Source of the DNA: Hypsibius dujardini | Taxonomy: Eukaryota > Tardigrada > Eutardigrada > Parachela > Hypsibiidae | Direction: 5' to 3' | Length of the DNA stretch: 32,102 bases | Assembly: GCA_001579985.1 (NCBI GenBank) | Contig: LRSR01008158.1 | Location: 1 to 32,102 of the forward strand | Shown: in pieces, positions 1 to 9,996 of the stretch | Layout: every line of letters begins with the position of its first letter | How positions within the stretch are numbered: position 1 is the stretch's first letter | Position numbers and translations under genes: made by a program | Notes under the pieces: generated by a model | Database searches by the model: none | Seen by the model: only the letters and a program-made list of their open reading frames with translations | What the model was told of the DNA's origin: nothing

Positions 1-246
1 GTGTGCGCTGACCTACTTCAAAACTTCTCCAAAAATGTTATCCGCATGGCGCACCTGGTACATGTTGTTGAGTTGTTGAATTAAGACAAATCCCGAAGGA
101 TGAACAGATTTTGGCGNTGGAGGAATCACAAAACTAATCAGCAAGAAGTCTCATTCTCAATCGTCTACCCTCACCATTAAAACCCATTGAAGTGTGGCTA
201 TATATCATTGGCGCTTTCAGACTTAAGTAGCGCTGCGTCTTTCAAA

Positions 247-1858
247 ATGTCAAATTTGACTATAATGACCTTTAACATCTCAGATAATACGACCGTGCTT
301 AGCAATGCCACCATTGATGAGGAGAACCCTCCAACGTGGAGCGGTAACAACGGCTTATTCTATCTTGTCATCTGCATTTTGGCGACTCTAAGCAATGGCT
401 TGACCCTGCTAATACTTCTCTGTGATAGACGACTTCGGACAAAACCCTTCAACGTCTACGTCATCAATCTCCTTTCGGCTAATTTGTTCAGCTCGCTGGT
501 GCAATACCCTATGGCGGTGGTCACCGAACGTCTCGGCGGTCATTGGCACATGGGCAGATCCGCATGTTTTTTGTATCTGCATTGTTTAGTAGCAGTGTCG
601 CAGGGCATGTTGAATACTCATGCTCTGATTGCTACAAACCGGGTGTGGGCCATTGTCCATCCCGTTTCCTACCGTTCACATCATTCCCTGCGATTCGCAT
701 TGTTCGCTTGTGGAACACTCTGGCTGTGGATCCATTTCTTTGGCATCCTCTTTCTCGCAGTAGTACCGATTGGGGTATATTTAGTCAACACTAAATTAGG
801 GTCAGGCACAAATAGTACTCGGAATACTGTAAGATTAAGTTTGACGTCCAAACTTCGAAATCAGTATCGTTGCTAAACGATTATCGATAAAACGAAACAG
901 ATGACCGATCCCCGTCAGTTGATTTTTTATCAAAAAATCACGTTGATCCACTCACAATTTTCCGTCCACCGTTAGAATATTTAAGTTAGGGCTTGTTAAG
1001 TCTGTCTTATGTTATTAAGTTATGTCTTGAATCTTGAGTTATTAGAATGAACGGAATGAGTTAGAATGAATCGGAGGACCATATTTTTGGGACGAAAAGG
1101 CGGATGTCACTACAGTACAGTTAAGCTGGTGCCCTATTGGTTTAGTACAAATGAGAAAGGTTTAACGCGAAGAGCTTGTTCCAATGGGTCTTCTCTTTGG
1201 ACGGATTTTGAGCATGAACTTCAGTATAAGAGAATCAGATGGATCAAAGTGTTAAAGGTAATCCTGGTCTGTTTTTTGTACTGATCTGCTGTTACTTTGT
1301 TACCTTTAGCTCGATTTGGACAAGGACGGCTGTCAATTCGATGCCATTGCTGATCTGGGCATTTTCAGCTGGCTGCCGCTAGCCAACGACTTCATCACAC
1401 TGGTGATACCCTTTTGTATTGTGATGCTATCATTTCCGGTGATCGTTGTCCGGATGGTCAGACAGCTACGTGTGCGACAACGCCCTGGACCCCCAACCGC
1501 AATGGTGTTGCTTTTGAGTCAACAGAACGGGCAGGAGGTCAATCCGAATACGACTGCAGCGGCAACTGAGTCACAGGCCAGCCAACGACGAATGTTTGGT
1601 CGGTATTTCGTCCTCACGCTGCTGACGATGAGCGTGGCGATCTTCTACACTCCCATGATCAGTTTTGACCTGTTCGTGGACTTTGTCAGCAACTTCTCGC
1701 CTGATCATCCGTCCTACTACGAGTGGAGCATAATCCTCTACGCGTGCCAGTCTTTTTTCGATCCAATTCTCTTTATTCTTTCGCTGGAGCAGCTGCGTGG
1801 AAAGGTGATGCAGCTGCTGAAATGCCGCTGCTGCCATTCCGCCTGTGTTGGAACTTAA
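247..1858 (+). CDS. Rhodopsin-class (class A-like) GPCR, two exons, orphan
   Basis: Exons 247-828 and 1310-1858 (phase-0 intron, GTAAGA donor, TTTAG acceptor) give about 376 aa. An alternative donor at 775 (GTATAT) is also phase 0 and would remove 18 residues. I chose the ATG at 247 because the N-terminus that follows has four N-glycosylation sequons (NLT, NIS, NTT, NAT), as expected outside the cell. The product has seven hydrophobic segments. TM1 carries the SNG motif, and TM2 reads LLSANLF, with N at the usual D2.50. WHMGRSAC supplies the TM3 cysteine, and exactly 25 residues later comes NRV in place of DRY. The ECL2 cysteine is in DGCQFD at the start of exon 2. TM6 has FYTP instead of CWxP and TM7 has DPILF instead of NPxxY. 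The tail CRCCHSAC could be palmitoylated. It is a plasma-membrane receptor, ligand unknown. The altered DRY, CWxP and D2.50 positions mark it as divergent. Confidence 0.82.
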
Positions 1859-2110
1859 AATGCAGTTATTAATTAACCGTGACTCATTACGCTGCAATCG
1901 CCATTTTTTAATATATTTCATGATTTCAATTTTCATGGTACTGGTACCGCGTTCGTACTGCACACATGCTATGCTCCCTGGAGGAGGTTTGTTTTCTTGA
2001 AGGCTATGTGTTCACAACCCGGCCCAACGCGACGAGGATCTTTTTGCGCTACACAAAATGCCACAAATATAGAGTCTCATTCATTTGACTGCTTGATCTA
2101 AGTGTTATGT

Positions 2111-2960
2111 CGTTTTTTCTGGACAGGTTCTTCCGAAGAATGTCCTTCAGTAACCCCGTTTTTATAGGGACGCTTAAAACTAAAAAATGGTGAGTCGTAC
2201 GGCTGGAGACGCGACAAGCTTGGAATGACCGGTGAAAGTGAAAGCAGTCAGCGAGAGAAATTAATTTCACAGAACTATCTGGCAAGAAAGTGGATGGTCC
2301 GAACACGGACTATCGGTCAACAAGGTCTGTCCCTCTGCTTTCCGCTTTGACTGGTAACTTCAGAAAATTCTAAAACTTTTATGACAAGCCTAAGCGAGCT
2401 GTTCGTATGGTCAATGCAAAGCGAACGATGTTTAATGATAGTAGACTGTGAGTCTACGTAAAGGGTGATAACAGCAAAATTTCGGCTGGAAAGTTGGCGG
2501 TGTAAACAGAAGACTGACGGTTAGTCTAGGCTAATGGTCAGTGCTTCTGGTTGACAGATGACTCATGTTACAATAAGGATTTATATAGACTTCTACATGG
2601 GGATTTTAATACAAAAACGCGAGAGAGCAATGCAGTACTCACGCTGCCATTCTCGAGACCGATCTTCGTCTCGGAGTTGCCGTCGATCGATGCATGAATG
2701 CAGATAAAAAACATGCAGATCGAGCAGAGCACAGACATACAGATAGGGAGAGAAGAAATAAAAGTACACAAAGAGTCGCTACTGATGACCCTCTGGTCAG
2801 TGCGGGCACTGATAACATCTACATGCGACACTCACCGCTACCACCGGCCATTCCACGCTTGTCGTGTCTTCTGCCGTTTGTTCTGTGCGGCTCACCATTT
2901 TTTAGTTTTAGCGTCCCTCAGAAAAATGGGGTTTTTGAAGGACGTCCCTCGAAAAAACGA
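2111..2960. repeat. Diverged long inverted repeat, about 130-bp arms
   Basis: The left arm (about 2111-2240) and the reverse complement of the right arm (about 2832-2960) share blocks such as AAAACTAAAAAATGGTGAG, the GGGACG before it, and CGACAAGC(T/G)TGGAATG. About 590 bp separates the arms. The open frames running outward through both arms share peptide blocks (HHFLVL, the K-D-x-x-RKN run), which the DNA repeat alone explains. This could be an old transposon with long terminal inverted repeats or an inverted duplication. The outer ends and any target-site duplication are unclear. Confidence 0.6.
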
Positions 2961-3141
2961 GTCCCTAAAAACACGGTTACAAACGAGCGAGCCTGGCGCC
3001 TTCCTATCATTTGTTGGCTAGCAACGTCAGCAAGTGCCAGCTGATTTAATCGCAAATCCCCCATCAAGAATTTCGCACTGCAGACCGAACGAGATTATGT
3101 GCCTCCTGGGCTCAGGACTCTTCATATTAATTGGGATGAGC

Positions 3142-3165
3142 TATATATGATATATATATATATAT
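3142..3165. repeat. TA microsatellite
   Basis: A run of TA dinucleotides interrupted once by GA, in the intergenic region upstream of Gr-A's 3' end. Confidence 0.85.
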
Positions 3166-3648
3166 GAGCCATATACTATAATTGTGCAGAGGTGGTCAAC
3201 CTCTTCATTAATCCAGACCCATTCAGAATTATCCCCAGTACATGCGCAGCGTCTCCATTTAAACTAGAAACTGGTTGTCGACGAAATCTAACTCTAGAGG
3301 AGCACAACTAAGGATGGTGTAAAGTAAACAGTTTACCCTCAATGCGGAGGACGAACGTGGCTCAATGCGAAAGTAGGATAACTGTGAATATTCAACACGC
3401 AAAAACATAGGCAAGCCTGTAGACAAATAGCATGATTTGCATGTCACCTCTGACATATTTTCTAAAGAATTACAATATTATTCCAACTAGTAAAGAAGAT
3501 AACTGTCTTAGAGGCGGGTCTTAGAGGTGACCGCTGAACAATGAACGTCACGCTCTTCAAATGAGATAATTCCGAGATAATAGGAAAAACAGTTCATTTG
3601 AAAGTGATTGCTGCACCAAAAGGAATACCAGCTACCATAGCTACCATA

Positions 3649-3670
3649 GCTTTAGCTTTAAAGCTAAAGC
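3649..3670. repeat. Perfect 22-bp palindrome
   Basis: The segment centred on TTTAAA is identical to its own reverse complement over 22 bp (half-site GCTTTAGCTTT). It is preceded by a short duplication, CTACCATAG twice. It could be a binding site for a dimer, a cruciform, or chance in repeat-rich DNA. Confidence 0.7.
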
Positions 3671-4203
3671 ACCAAAGACAAATCACAAACTAGAATACGA
3701 ACTGACATTCATATCGGGATACATTGGAGCATTCAAGAAGGGATGTGCTTGACGCCTTCTTGTTGTTTGTGGGCAAGCAGGGTCAACAGGTGCGAGCTGA
3801 TTTCTTCGCAATCCACGTGTCAGTGCCACCAACAAGTCTACAGTTTAAACCAAACGGTAGATCATCCATCTCGATGACTCTCTTAATAGTAATTTGAGGT
3901 AGGCCATCTAAGTGTGTAGAGGTGGCCTGCCATTCTGGCCTCTCAGTCGATCCAGGCCTATTCTGTAGTATAAGGGCAATGTCTCCCTGTACCCTTAATA
4001 CGGTTCGTAACTTCGTAAATCGTAACACCAAAATATAAGGAACGATATCTATTCAATGGACAGGAGGAACGAGGAACAGTCGCCTAGCCTAGCAGTCTCA
4101 TGAACAAGAATTAGTTCTCATTGCCAAAATTGGGAGGGGCAGCTTTTACGCTCACAGGCTTGGACGTGAGAAAAACTTGAAAATTTTCTTCAGTATTCAG
4201 ATC

Positions 4204-5734
4204 TTAGAATCCAGCCGTCGTGTTGGCCCTCGGATGGGAAAGAACGTTGATATACTCCAGGCTGCACTCATTCTTGCTGCTAATATCCACCACAACCACC
4301 AGGTAAGTCGCCAACAGACCCAGAACCTGCAAATTGAAATTCGAGTGTTATACAAACCCAAAAACTTACGAAAGAAGGCCACAACTGCGAGCAGGGTTGA
4401 GAAATGTTTTACCGTCAGTATAAAGTTTTTGTTGAGCACAAACAGATCCCACCCTGTCAGTCCAACCGGTATATCGCGCAGTCGTTGCAGCGTAACATTT
4501 ACACTCTTTTCCATTCGCAGATTGGAATCCTGGCTGCCTTGCATGTGTAATATTTCGTATAATTCCGGAACGATCGATTGTGCCTGAAACGACAGTAAAT
4601 CAATCAAATCATATCATATCATAAAAATGAGTAGGCTTTCACAGGCCTCCAATTGAGAAAGGGCGTATCGAGCGGAATAGAGGCCTGTACCTGGTCGTTT
4701 AGAAACGCTGATGCGGTGACCCGGGTCACGAGCATCCCCACCGCGCCTATTCCGTACATGATATAAGTCACTCGATCCGGTAAACCTTGTGTGACAAACA
4801 GGCCCAGGGGTGCCTCAATGACACTCTCACTGATAAAGTAACTGATTAGCGTGGTCACCACCACAATGTCTGATGCCAGGAAAATCAGCGAGGAAGGTGC
4901 CAACACCTCGTCCAGTTCATGCACCAGATGGGAGAGGTAATAGTGTTGCTTCAGGTGATCGTCCAAAGACTGGGTAAACTTTCCATCTCGATGATGCTTT
5001 AGAGAGAGGGTGAGTCGACGAAATCGTATCCCTAGGATGCCGCAACTGAGGGCGGTAATCCCCAGATGGGTGGCTCGTATGGCGATGGCTAGAGTCAGAA
5101 TGATGATCATCCCACTGGAAAGCAACGCAGCCGGCACCTGAAGCCCGAAGAATGAGTCGGAGAGGCTGTAGATTGCGGTGACCTTTACGGTGAGGACGGT
5201 TGCGAATTGTCCAAGGATGTGGAATAAGAACGACCCCGTGAAATGACAACAAAGTTTGAGCAGAAGCTGGTCTGTTTTATCGAGGGACGAATCTGGTTGC
5301 GCGATGGCCGAGGTGATGCATTGAAGACGTTTGCTTCGAAGGGTAAAGATCACCATACCGAGGATGGTTGCTAGAACGAAGGAACTATGTGAGATGACGT
5401 GGATTTCGAGGACGGTAATGATGGGTTGATGGACGATGGCCTGGAGGAACATGAATGTCAGTTGCGCCAGGAAGAGAAGAAATATAAGGAGCACGGTGAG
5501 CAGGGTCAGGTATGCAAGGGGCCGAGTGCGTTTGTTGTAGTTGGGATAGGTACCGAAGGTACGCATGATGATGTGGAATACGCTATACGTAGTAGTAAGT
5601 ATGGTGGGGTGATGCCCAGCTCCGTGGGAGCTAGGAGTGCTCGGTTGCTGCATTCTATTGTTGGCGAGTGGTGGGTCAGTTTTTGCGAGCTTTTCGATAT
5701 GAGCCTGAGACAGCCAGTGTACCAACTTGGTCAT
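4204..5734 (-). CDS. Gustatory-receptor-like 7TM protein (Gr-A), three exons
   Basis: Exons on the minus strand are 5734-4691, 4583-4413 and 4326-4204, all joined in phase 0, giving 445 aa. The introns are 107 and 86 bp with CAG|GTACAG and ACG|GTAAAA donors and TTTCAG and TTGCAG acceptors. The N-terminus has no signal peptide. MRTFGTYP at about 57-64 resembles the conserved segment before TM1 of invertebrate gustatory receptors. Hydrophobic segments follow (TM1 about 74-98, TM2 about 108-131). The last exon opens with TVLGLLATYLVVVVDIS, matching the TM7 'TY-hydrophobic' motif of the Gr/Or superfamily, though the usual following Q is absent. Inferred role: a ligand-gated cation channel subunit for taste in the cell membrane. 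It is the most diverged of the local copies and lacks the extra 5' intron of Gr-B and Gr-C. Confidence 0.78.
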
Positions 5735-6729
5735 TGAACAGAGTGAGGGTCACAACGATACCGACGCTGGAGGTGGAATGAAAAATTTGCCAGCAAATGT
5801 GAGGCGTCATCACTTATTATAGCTTTTTGGTTCTTAAACCCGAAGCATTTGATACCTTGCCCATGCACTAGTCTGTAAATAGACGCTGACAAGCATCGCC
5901 TTGTAGACACTCGGAAACCTATCCGTAATGCATATATACATGTACCTATTGCATTGGGGATTGCTACAGTCATTGGAAGGACCATAGAAAGGGTACATCT
6001 AGGGCTTTAATATTAAAATCCCTGTGGATCAGGGGCGGCAACGCAGACAAGCCCATGACATTATGTTTAGAGCGGATGCGGTACAACATAATAGCGAGAG
6101 TGCGGTCGTCAAGGTTTGCCATTAATCAAAAAAATGTTTCAAAACATTTTGATGAACGAGTTTGAACAAGTGATCGGCCGGAGCGGTTAAGTAAAATCGA
6201 TCACAAGTTTGGGAAATTTGCTGATCACATTTGGCTGAGCGGTACGACAGCTGAGCCGTCAACGATCGAGAAAAGGCAACAGGCCAATCAGAAGTCTCTT
6301 TTTGCCTACTTCACTTTCGGCTTACGTTCTACGTTCATTCGACCACTGATACTTTTTTATACCCTTTTTTGACATACTTATTTTACACATTTTATTCATG
6401 ACCACACTTTCGTTAGTATTGGTTACTGTTGGCGTAATGTATTCCAGTCCGTTACTACCGTAGCGATAGTTTCGATCATTTCCCCTTGCAATACTCATTT
6501 CTTTGTTTTATAAGGTTTTATAAAATTCTGCAGCTTGTACAGTACATTTAGCTCATACAGTATGAGGTACTTTGCGTTGTCTTTTCTAGGTGGTAGGCAT
6601 TGTCGCTTAATTACGATATTTTAATGCCCAATTGAATATATGAAGTCCGTGAGCTCCTGGACGTGCTGTTCGTTCTATTCTACCAAATAAGCTTGCATCA
6701 GCCCACAGTTACGAGACGACGTAGTAAAA

Positions 6730-6800
6730 CAAGGATATTCAAAGCTCGCTGATCTTGCAGCGATTATTTTGCTATTTCAAACCGCTAATGAGCACCTTTT
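6730..6800 (+). mobile_element. Solo end of a MITE related to the 28088 element
   Basis: The stretch starting GGATATTCAAAGCTCGCT and running through GCAGCGATTATTTTGCT to CCGCTAATGAG aligns with the terminal inverted repeat of the element at 28088-28394 (GGGTATTCAAAGTTCGCT ... ATTATTTCGCT ... CTCGCTAAT). No matching opposite end was found nearby, so it looks like a truncated or solo copy. Confidence 0.6.
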
Positions 6801-6899
6801 GAAGCGCGGGCTGAGGACCAAGCAAATGAGGGTGTTCTTGCTACTGCTTACAGACTTGCTGGTTCGTGCAAAAAATAGGATGGGGGGGGGGTATCCAGA

Positions 6900-7380
6900 T
6901 TTTGTAATTCGGAGTGGCTATTTTACCCCTCTTTCGAGGTCCAATAAAACCCCGGCTCTCTTATCCCTCCCTGAATACCCCGGCGATTTCACCCCTCCCA
7001 AGGGCTTAATAGAAGCCTGGATATTTTACCCTTCCCTCTCTGTATACATCATCGGAGGCCCAAATTGCGCCCCTGCTATGTCACTTTTCCCGTGTTGTTC
7101 GTCCGTCCGTTGTCCATCCGTCCGTTTTCCGACCGACCGTACGGACGTGCGCACGGATGGACAACGGATGGACTGAAGGACGGACGGGCAACGGACAGAC
7201 TGACGGACGAACGGACAACGGACTGACGAACGGACGGACACCGGACGGATGGAAAAAGGATGGGCGACAGAGGGGTAAAATATCCATGCTTCTATTGGAA
7301 CCTTGGGAGGGGTAAAATAGCCGGGACGCTGTTGAGGGATAAAGTAGGTGTAGCCTTGTAATCCTTAAAATTGGCAAGGG
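6900..7380. mobile_element. Inverted-repeat element around a GTCCGT/ACGGAC simple repeat
   Basis: The left arm (about 6935-7050) and the reverse complement of the right arm (about 7262-7375) share TTATCCCTC, TTTTACCCCTCCCAAGG and AATAGAAGC(C/A)TGGATATTTTACCC. Between them (about 7091-7250) the sequence is a run of GTCCGT units that switches to ACGGAC units, so the centre is itself inversely symmetric. The whole can fold into one long imperfect hairpin. It looks like a non-autonomous foldback element with an expanded internal satellite. Terminal duplications were not found. Confidence 0.6.
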
Positions 7381-7662
7381 AGGATTATTACCATACGTTT
7401 ACCTTTTCGATTCTCACAGAGAGGAGAAGTGTGCCTTAATTCCCCACTGTTTCGAATCCTTATCGGGGGTTCCCCCAATTTCATTTTCGGCAGCTTTACT
7501 TGTCAGACAGACGACGACATTAGAAAGCAAGGGAGTTGATTGATCTTCTTGTGAGCGTTCAAAACTGTTTCGCTTATTCAACGTTTGAAGCTGCTATGCG
7601 TGGTAGACCGGCTATTCGGTTCATGCCTTCGGAGAGGTTGTCTCAATAATGCTACGTTAGTA

Positions 7663-7859
7663 GCCCGTGTCAGATGCCAAACCAAAAAATGTCAGATCGT
7701 CTGCTCTGGCAAGTTAGACGATTCTTGCCAGACCACACCCCAAAATAACACTGATCTGGAGGGTCCTTCTGACATTGTTAAAAAGATGTTGATAGTCGTT
7801 CTGGCAAAGGGGGCGGAGTTTACCCATTTTTAGTGGCTTTTTGGTGATCTGACACGGAC
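7663..7859. mobile_element. TA-flanked MITE, about 197 bp
   Basis: The ends read TAG(C/T)CCGTGTCAGAT in opposite orientation at about 7661-7675 and 7846-7861, with the inner CCAAA/TTTGG also matching. The TA dinucleotides at 7661-7662 and 7860-7861 could be the target-site duplication of a Tc1/mariner-type element. The short frame starting at 7585 runs into it and is not a gene. Confidence 0.6.
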
Positions 7860-8344
7860 TATGAACGTTGCAAAACTCATTAAACCGTTAAACTTGGCTA
7901 GCCAACCTCGACGGACTGCGAGATGTCTGTTGCAGCTTGCATATTTGGAAGTAAGCGAACAGGCATCGGCCCATCAATGTATAGGGTATATTTAGCGTGT
8001 CACGCAAGGTTAAATATAAACAGCAACTGTTCCCGCCTCCCTCACACATGTGAGCTCTGCAAATGCATACTGTTGAACTCAGTATTTCGATGTCAAGTGG
8101 TTAATTCGAAGTCCAAGGTACGTTTTCGCGCATAAAACTCGTGCTGTCTCTCTCCGCGCTATGGGCCATGGGGTGTATAATGTCAGCACTTACTTCGATA
8201 AGACCATCTCAAAACGACGGCCATGAAACCGACCGACTGAGATTAAAGCACTCAGCTGCTACCTTATTTCACAACGACAAATGCGTTTTGAACACCGGTG
8301 TTTCTTGATCCTACGTAGCAGATATTTAGCAATTGCGCTGCATC

Positions 8345-8893
8345 ATGGGATGCTTCTTGAACAATCTGGCTGGCCATAATGCTCAACTGACTGACGAGTG
8401 CTACCTTGACGGCAGACACAACGAGGTGGGAGAAGTGCAGGTGTACTCGAAAAGTGCCAAAGCGCTTGCCGGTCTTGCCGTTCATCATGGGGTAGTCGTG
8501 ACCGTCGGCCCGAACGACTACCGGGTCTTCGAGGTCGGACCAGGGAAGGAGTTCTATAAGACAGCCGCACTACAGAGTGTGTACCCGTGTCTGGCGTTGG
8601 GGCGCCATGCTCTTAAGGATGTGTATCAGGCAGCTCAACGAGCATGGGACGAGCAGGCGTACTGTAAGCACTTAAACAACTGCAACCATTTCTGCGAACG
8701 AATTGCAGCCAGTTTGGATCGAACCATCGAGATCTGGTGGAGCTGCGCATGCAACGCCGAGACGACGCTCATCTTAAATGGTGTTGGATTATTTGTTTTC
8801 GGGCCGGCTTTCGTACCTCTTCGAGTCGGCTGGTGGCTGCTCGAAAAGATCTATTCAGTGATGCGAAACACTCTGATGGTTTGCACATCATGA
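8345..8893 (+). CDS. Putative permuted papain-fold (LRAT/PPPDE-type) membrane-anchored protein
   Basis: This is a single open exon of 182 aa, starting at the ATG in GCATCATGGG (good context, G at +4). After a 25-residue leader, the segment at about 43-65 has HHGVVV (His47/48) followed by a YRVFEVG strand. At 111-116 is NNCNHF (Cys113), followed by CERIAASL. A His in an early strand, then a Cys in an N-C-x-H-F context at a helix start, is the order seen in the circularly permuted NlpC/P60 fold of LRAT (NCEHF) and PPPDE/DeSI (NCNxF) proteins. These act as acyltransferases or as thiol or isopeptide hydrolases. Residues about 140-166 form one hydrophobic segment, as in LRAT-type C-terminal anchors. 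MGC at the N-terminus might be acylated, but residue 6 is N, so this is weak. The substrate cannot be told. It could also be one exon of a longer gene. Confidence 0.68.
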   Translation: MGCFLNNLAGHNAQLTDECYLDGRHNEVGEVQVYSKSAKALAGLAVHHGVVVTVGPNDYRVFEVGPGKEFYKTAALQSVYPCLALGRHALKDVYQAAQRAWDEQAYCKHLNNCNHFCERIAASLDRTIEIWWSCACNAETTLILNGVGLFVFGPAFVPLRVGWWLLEKIYSVMRNTLMVCTS

Positions 8894-9996
8894 CGAATAT
8901 TGCGATATATCTGGCCGGTTTGTCGTTTGATACGCAAACATAGTTCCGGATGAATTATGTCGTACCAGTCAGTGTGGGAAGGCAGAGTACAAAACCGTTT
9001 GTATGAGCGACGGATGCCTTATTTTACTGGAACAAACAGGGCAATTGTGGCTTAATGAAGCGTCATTTGCTGGAAGCATCAGCGACGTATACAAAATCAC
9101 GGTCCCGGGAAGGGCTTAGGCTACAAGTGCCCCTCCCCAACCCCTTTCCCCTTTTTGACTATACTTGGTTTTACGAGTGCTAACCAATGCCCCGTTAACT
9201 GATTATAACACACTTGATAATTTTGGAAAGCTGATCTGTTGCTCAATCTCCAGGTATAAAACCCCGACGTTTGGGCATCGGTCATGTAACTGCTCTGACC
9301 AAAATTCAAGAGTTGAAGTAAAAGGGGGCGTTTTATTTTTTCGCTTAACATCCGTGCAGACATAGTCCAATATTTACGGTTTAAATTTTTGTTTGAGAAG
9401 GAAACTTAAATAATTCTAAACAAAAATCTCCAATTTATCAAGTTTATCAACGATCAACATCAAAAAAGACGAAAGTGGGGGGGGGGACTTGTAGTCTAAG
9501 CCCGAGGGGAGCGGCATTGTTAGTCCCAAGTTATGTTTTAAAGAAATGTTGCAATGTAAACCTTGAAGGACCAGGGCAAACTACCAAATGATTCAATGAC
9601 CGATTTTGGTAACACACAATGAATAGTTTACTGATTCTTCTGTCAGATTGCCTGATCATTAAGAGCTAGGATTATAGCCCTAATCATGTGAATATGTTTA
9701 ATTGCGGTAAAAAAAAATTTGCCCCCCCCCTTTTGCAAAACTCCAAAAGGTGAGCAGTTTGCATCTCACCTCTCTTATCACTCATCATATGATCCCGCGA
9801 CATTTTAGGGTTTTTACAACAAGAATCTTGCCCCTAGTTGGTGGTACGAGGTGATGACCAGAAAATTTACCAACCCCCTCAAGATGACCTCAATCCGAAA
9901 CTGTGTGCTACATAAACTCTCCAGGTTTCAAGCAAGTGAGGGAAACGCACACAAAAATCCTATAAGCATCGAAGCCAAAGCCATTACGTTCACATT
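8894..9996. other. Intergenic region between the papain-fold gene and Gr-B
   Basis: Apart from the inverted-repeat element at 9100-9514 and a poly-A/poly-C patch near 9711-9732, I see no coding or RNA feature here. Confidence 0.55.
9100..9514. mobile_element. MITE-like inverted-repeat element
   Basis: The left end, CGG(T)CCC...GGGCTTAGGCTACAAGTGCCC, matches the reverse complement of the right end (GACTTGTAGTCTAAGCCC...GAGCGG), giving arms of about 45 bp. The arms end in C-rich and G-rich runs, and about 330 bp of unrelated sequence lies inside. No target-site duplication could be assigned. The open frames inside have no protein features. Confidence 0.62.

Larger units (their letters stand above)
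2994..4000. repeat. Diverged direct repeat pair (2994-3260 and 3750-4000)
   Basis: The first block of each copy aligns over about 60 bp: GCGCCTTC...TTTGTTGG...CAGCTGATTTAATCGCAAATCC against GACGCCTTC...TTTGTGGG...GAGCTGATTTCTTCGCAATCC. A second shared block is GTG(C/T)AGAGGTGG...CCAG, and both copies end near a CTCC segment. On the minus strand both copies translate to a related peptide (FGLxC ... IAxKSAxTC). This could be a repeat family or a decayed coding duplication. I do not recognise the peptide. Confidence 0.45.
1859..4203. other. Intergenic stretch with diverged repeats, no supported gene
   Basis: There is no gene with convincing protein features between the first GPCR and Gr-A. The stretch holds a diverged inverted repeat (2111-2240 against 2832-2960), a diverged direct repeat (about 2994-3260 against 3750-4000), a TA microsatellite and a 22-bp palindrome, listed separately. 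The short open frames here overlap these repeats. Confidence 0.6.
5735..8344. other. Intergenic region dominated by transposon debris
   Basis: No gene could be supported between the 5' end of Gr-A and the gene at 8345. The region contains a solo MITE end (6730-6800), an inverted-repeat element around GGAC-type simple repeats (about 6900-7380) and a TA-flanked MITE (7663-7859). The open frames over 7026-7377 are translations of the simple repeat, with SVRPSVR-type peptides. Gr-A's promoter should lie just above 5734, but no clear TATA or initiator stands out. Confidence 0.6.

Noticed and set aside
1066-1284. Extra exon of the first GPCR between its two exons
   Set aside because: The peptide has no transmembrane or loop features that fit, and exons 1 and 2 already join in frame with complete TM4 and ECL2.
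1571-1963. 130-codon minus-strand frame over GPCR exon 2
   Set aside because: It is antisense to a clear TM5-TM7 coding region and has no features of its own.
7026-7377. Open frames with SVRPSVRCPSV-type peptide repeats
   Set aside because: They are translations of the GTCCGT/ACGGAC simple repeat and the flanking inverted arms, open in several frames by composition.
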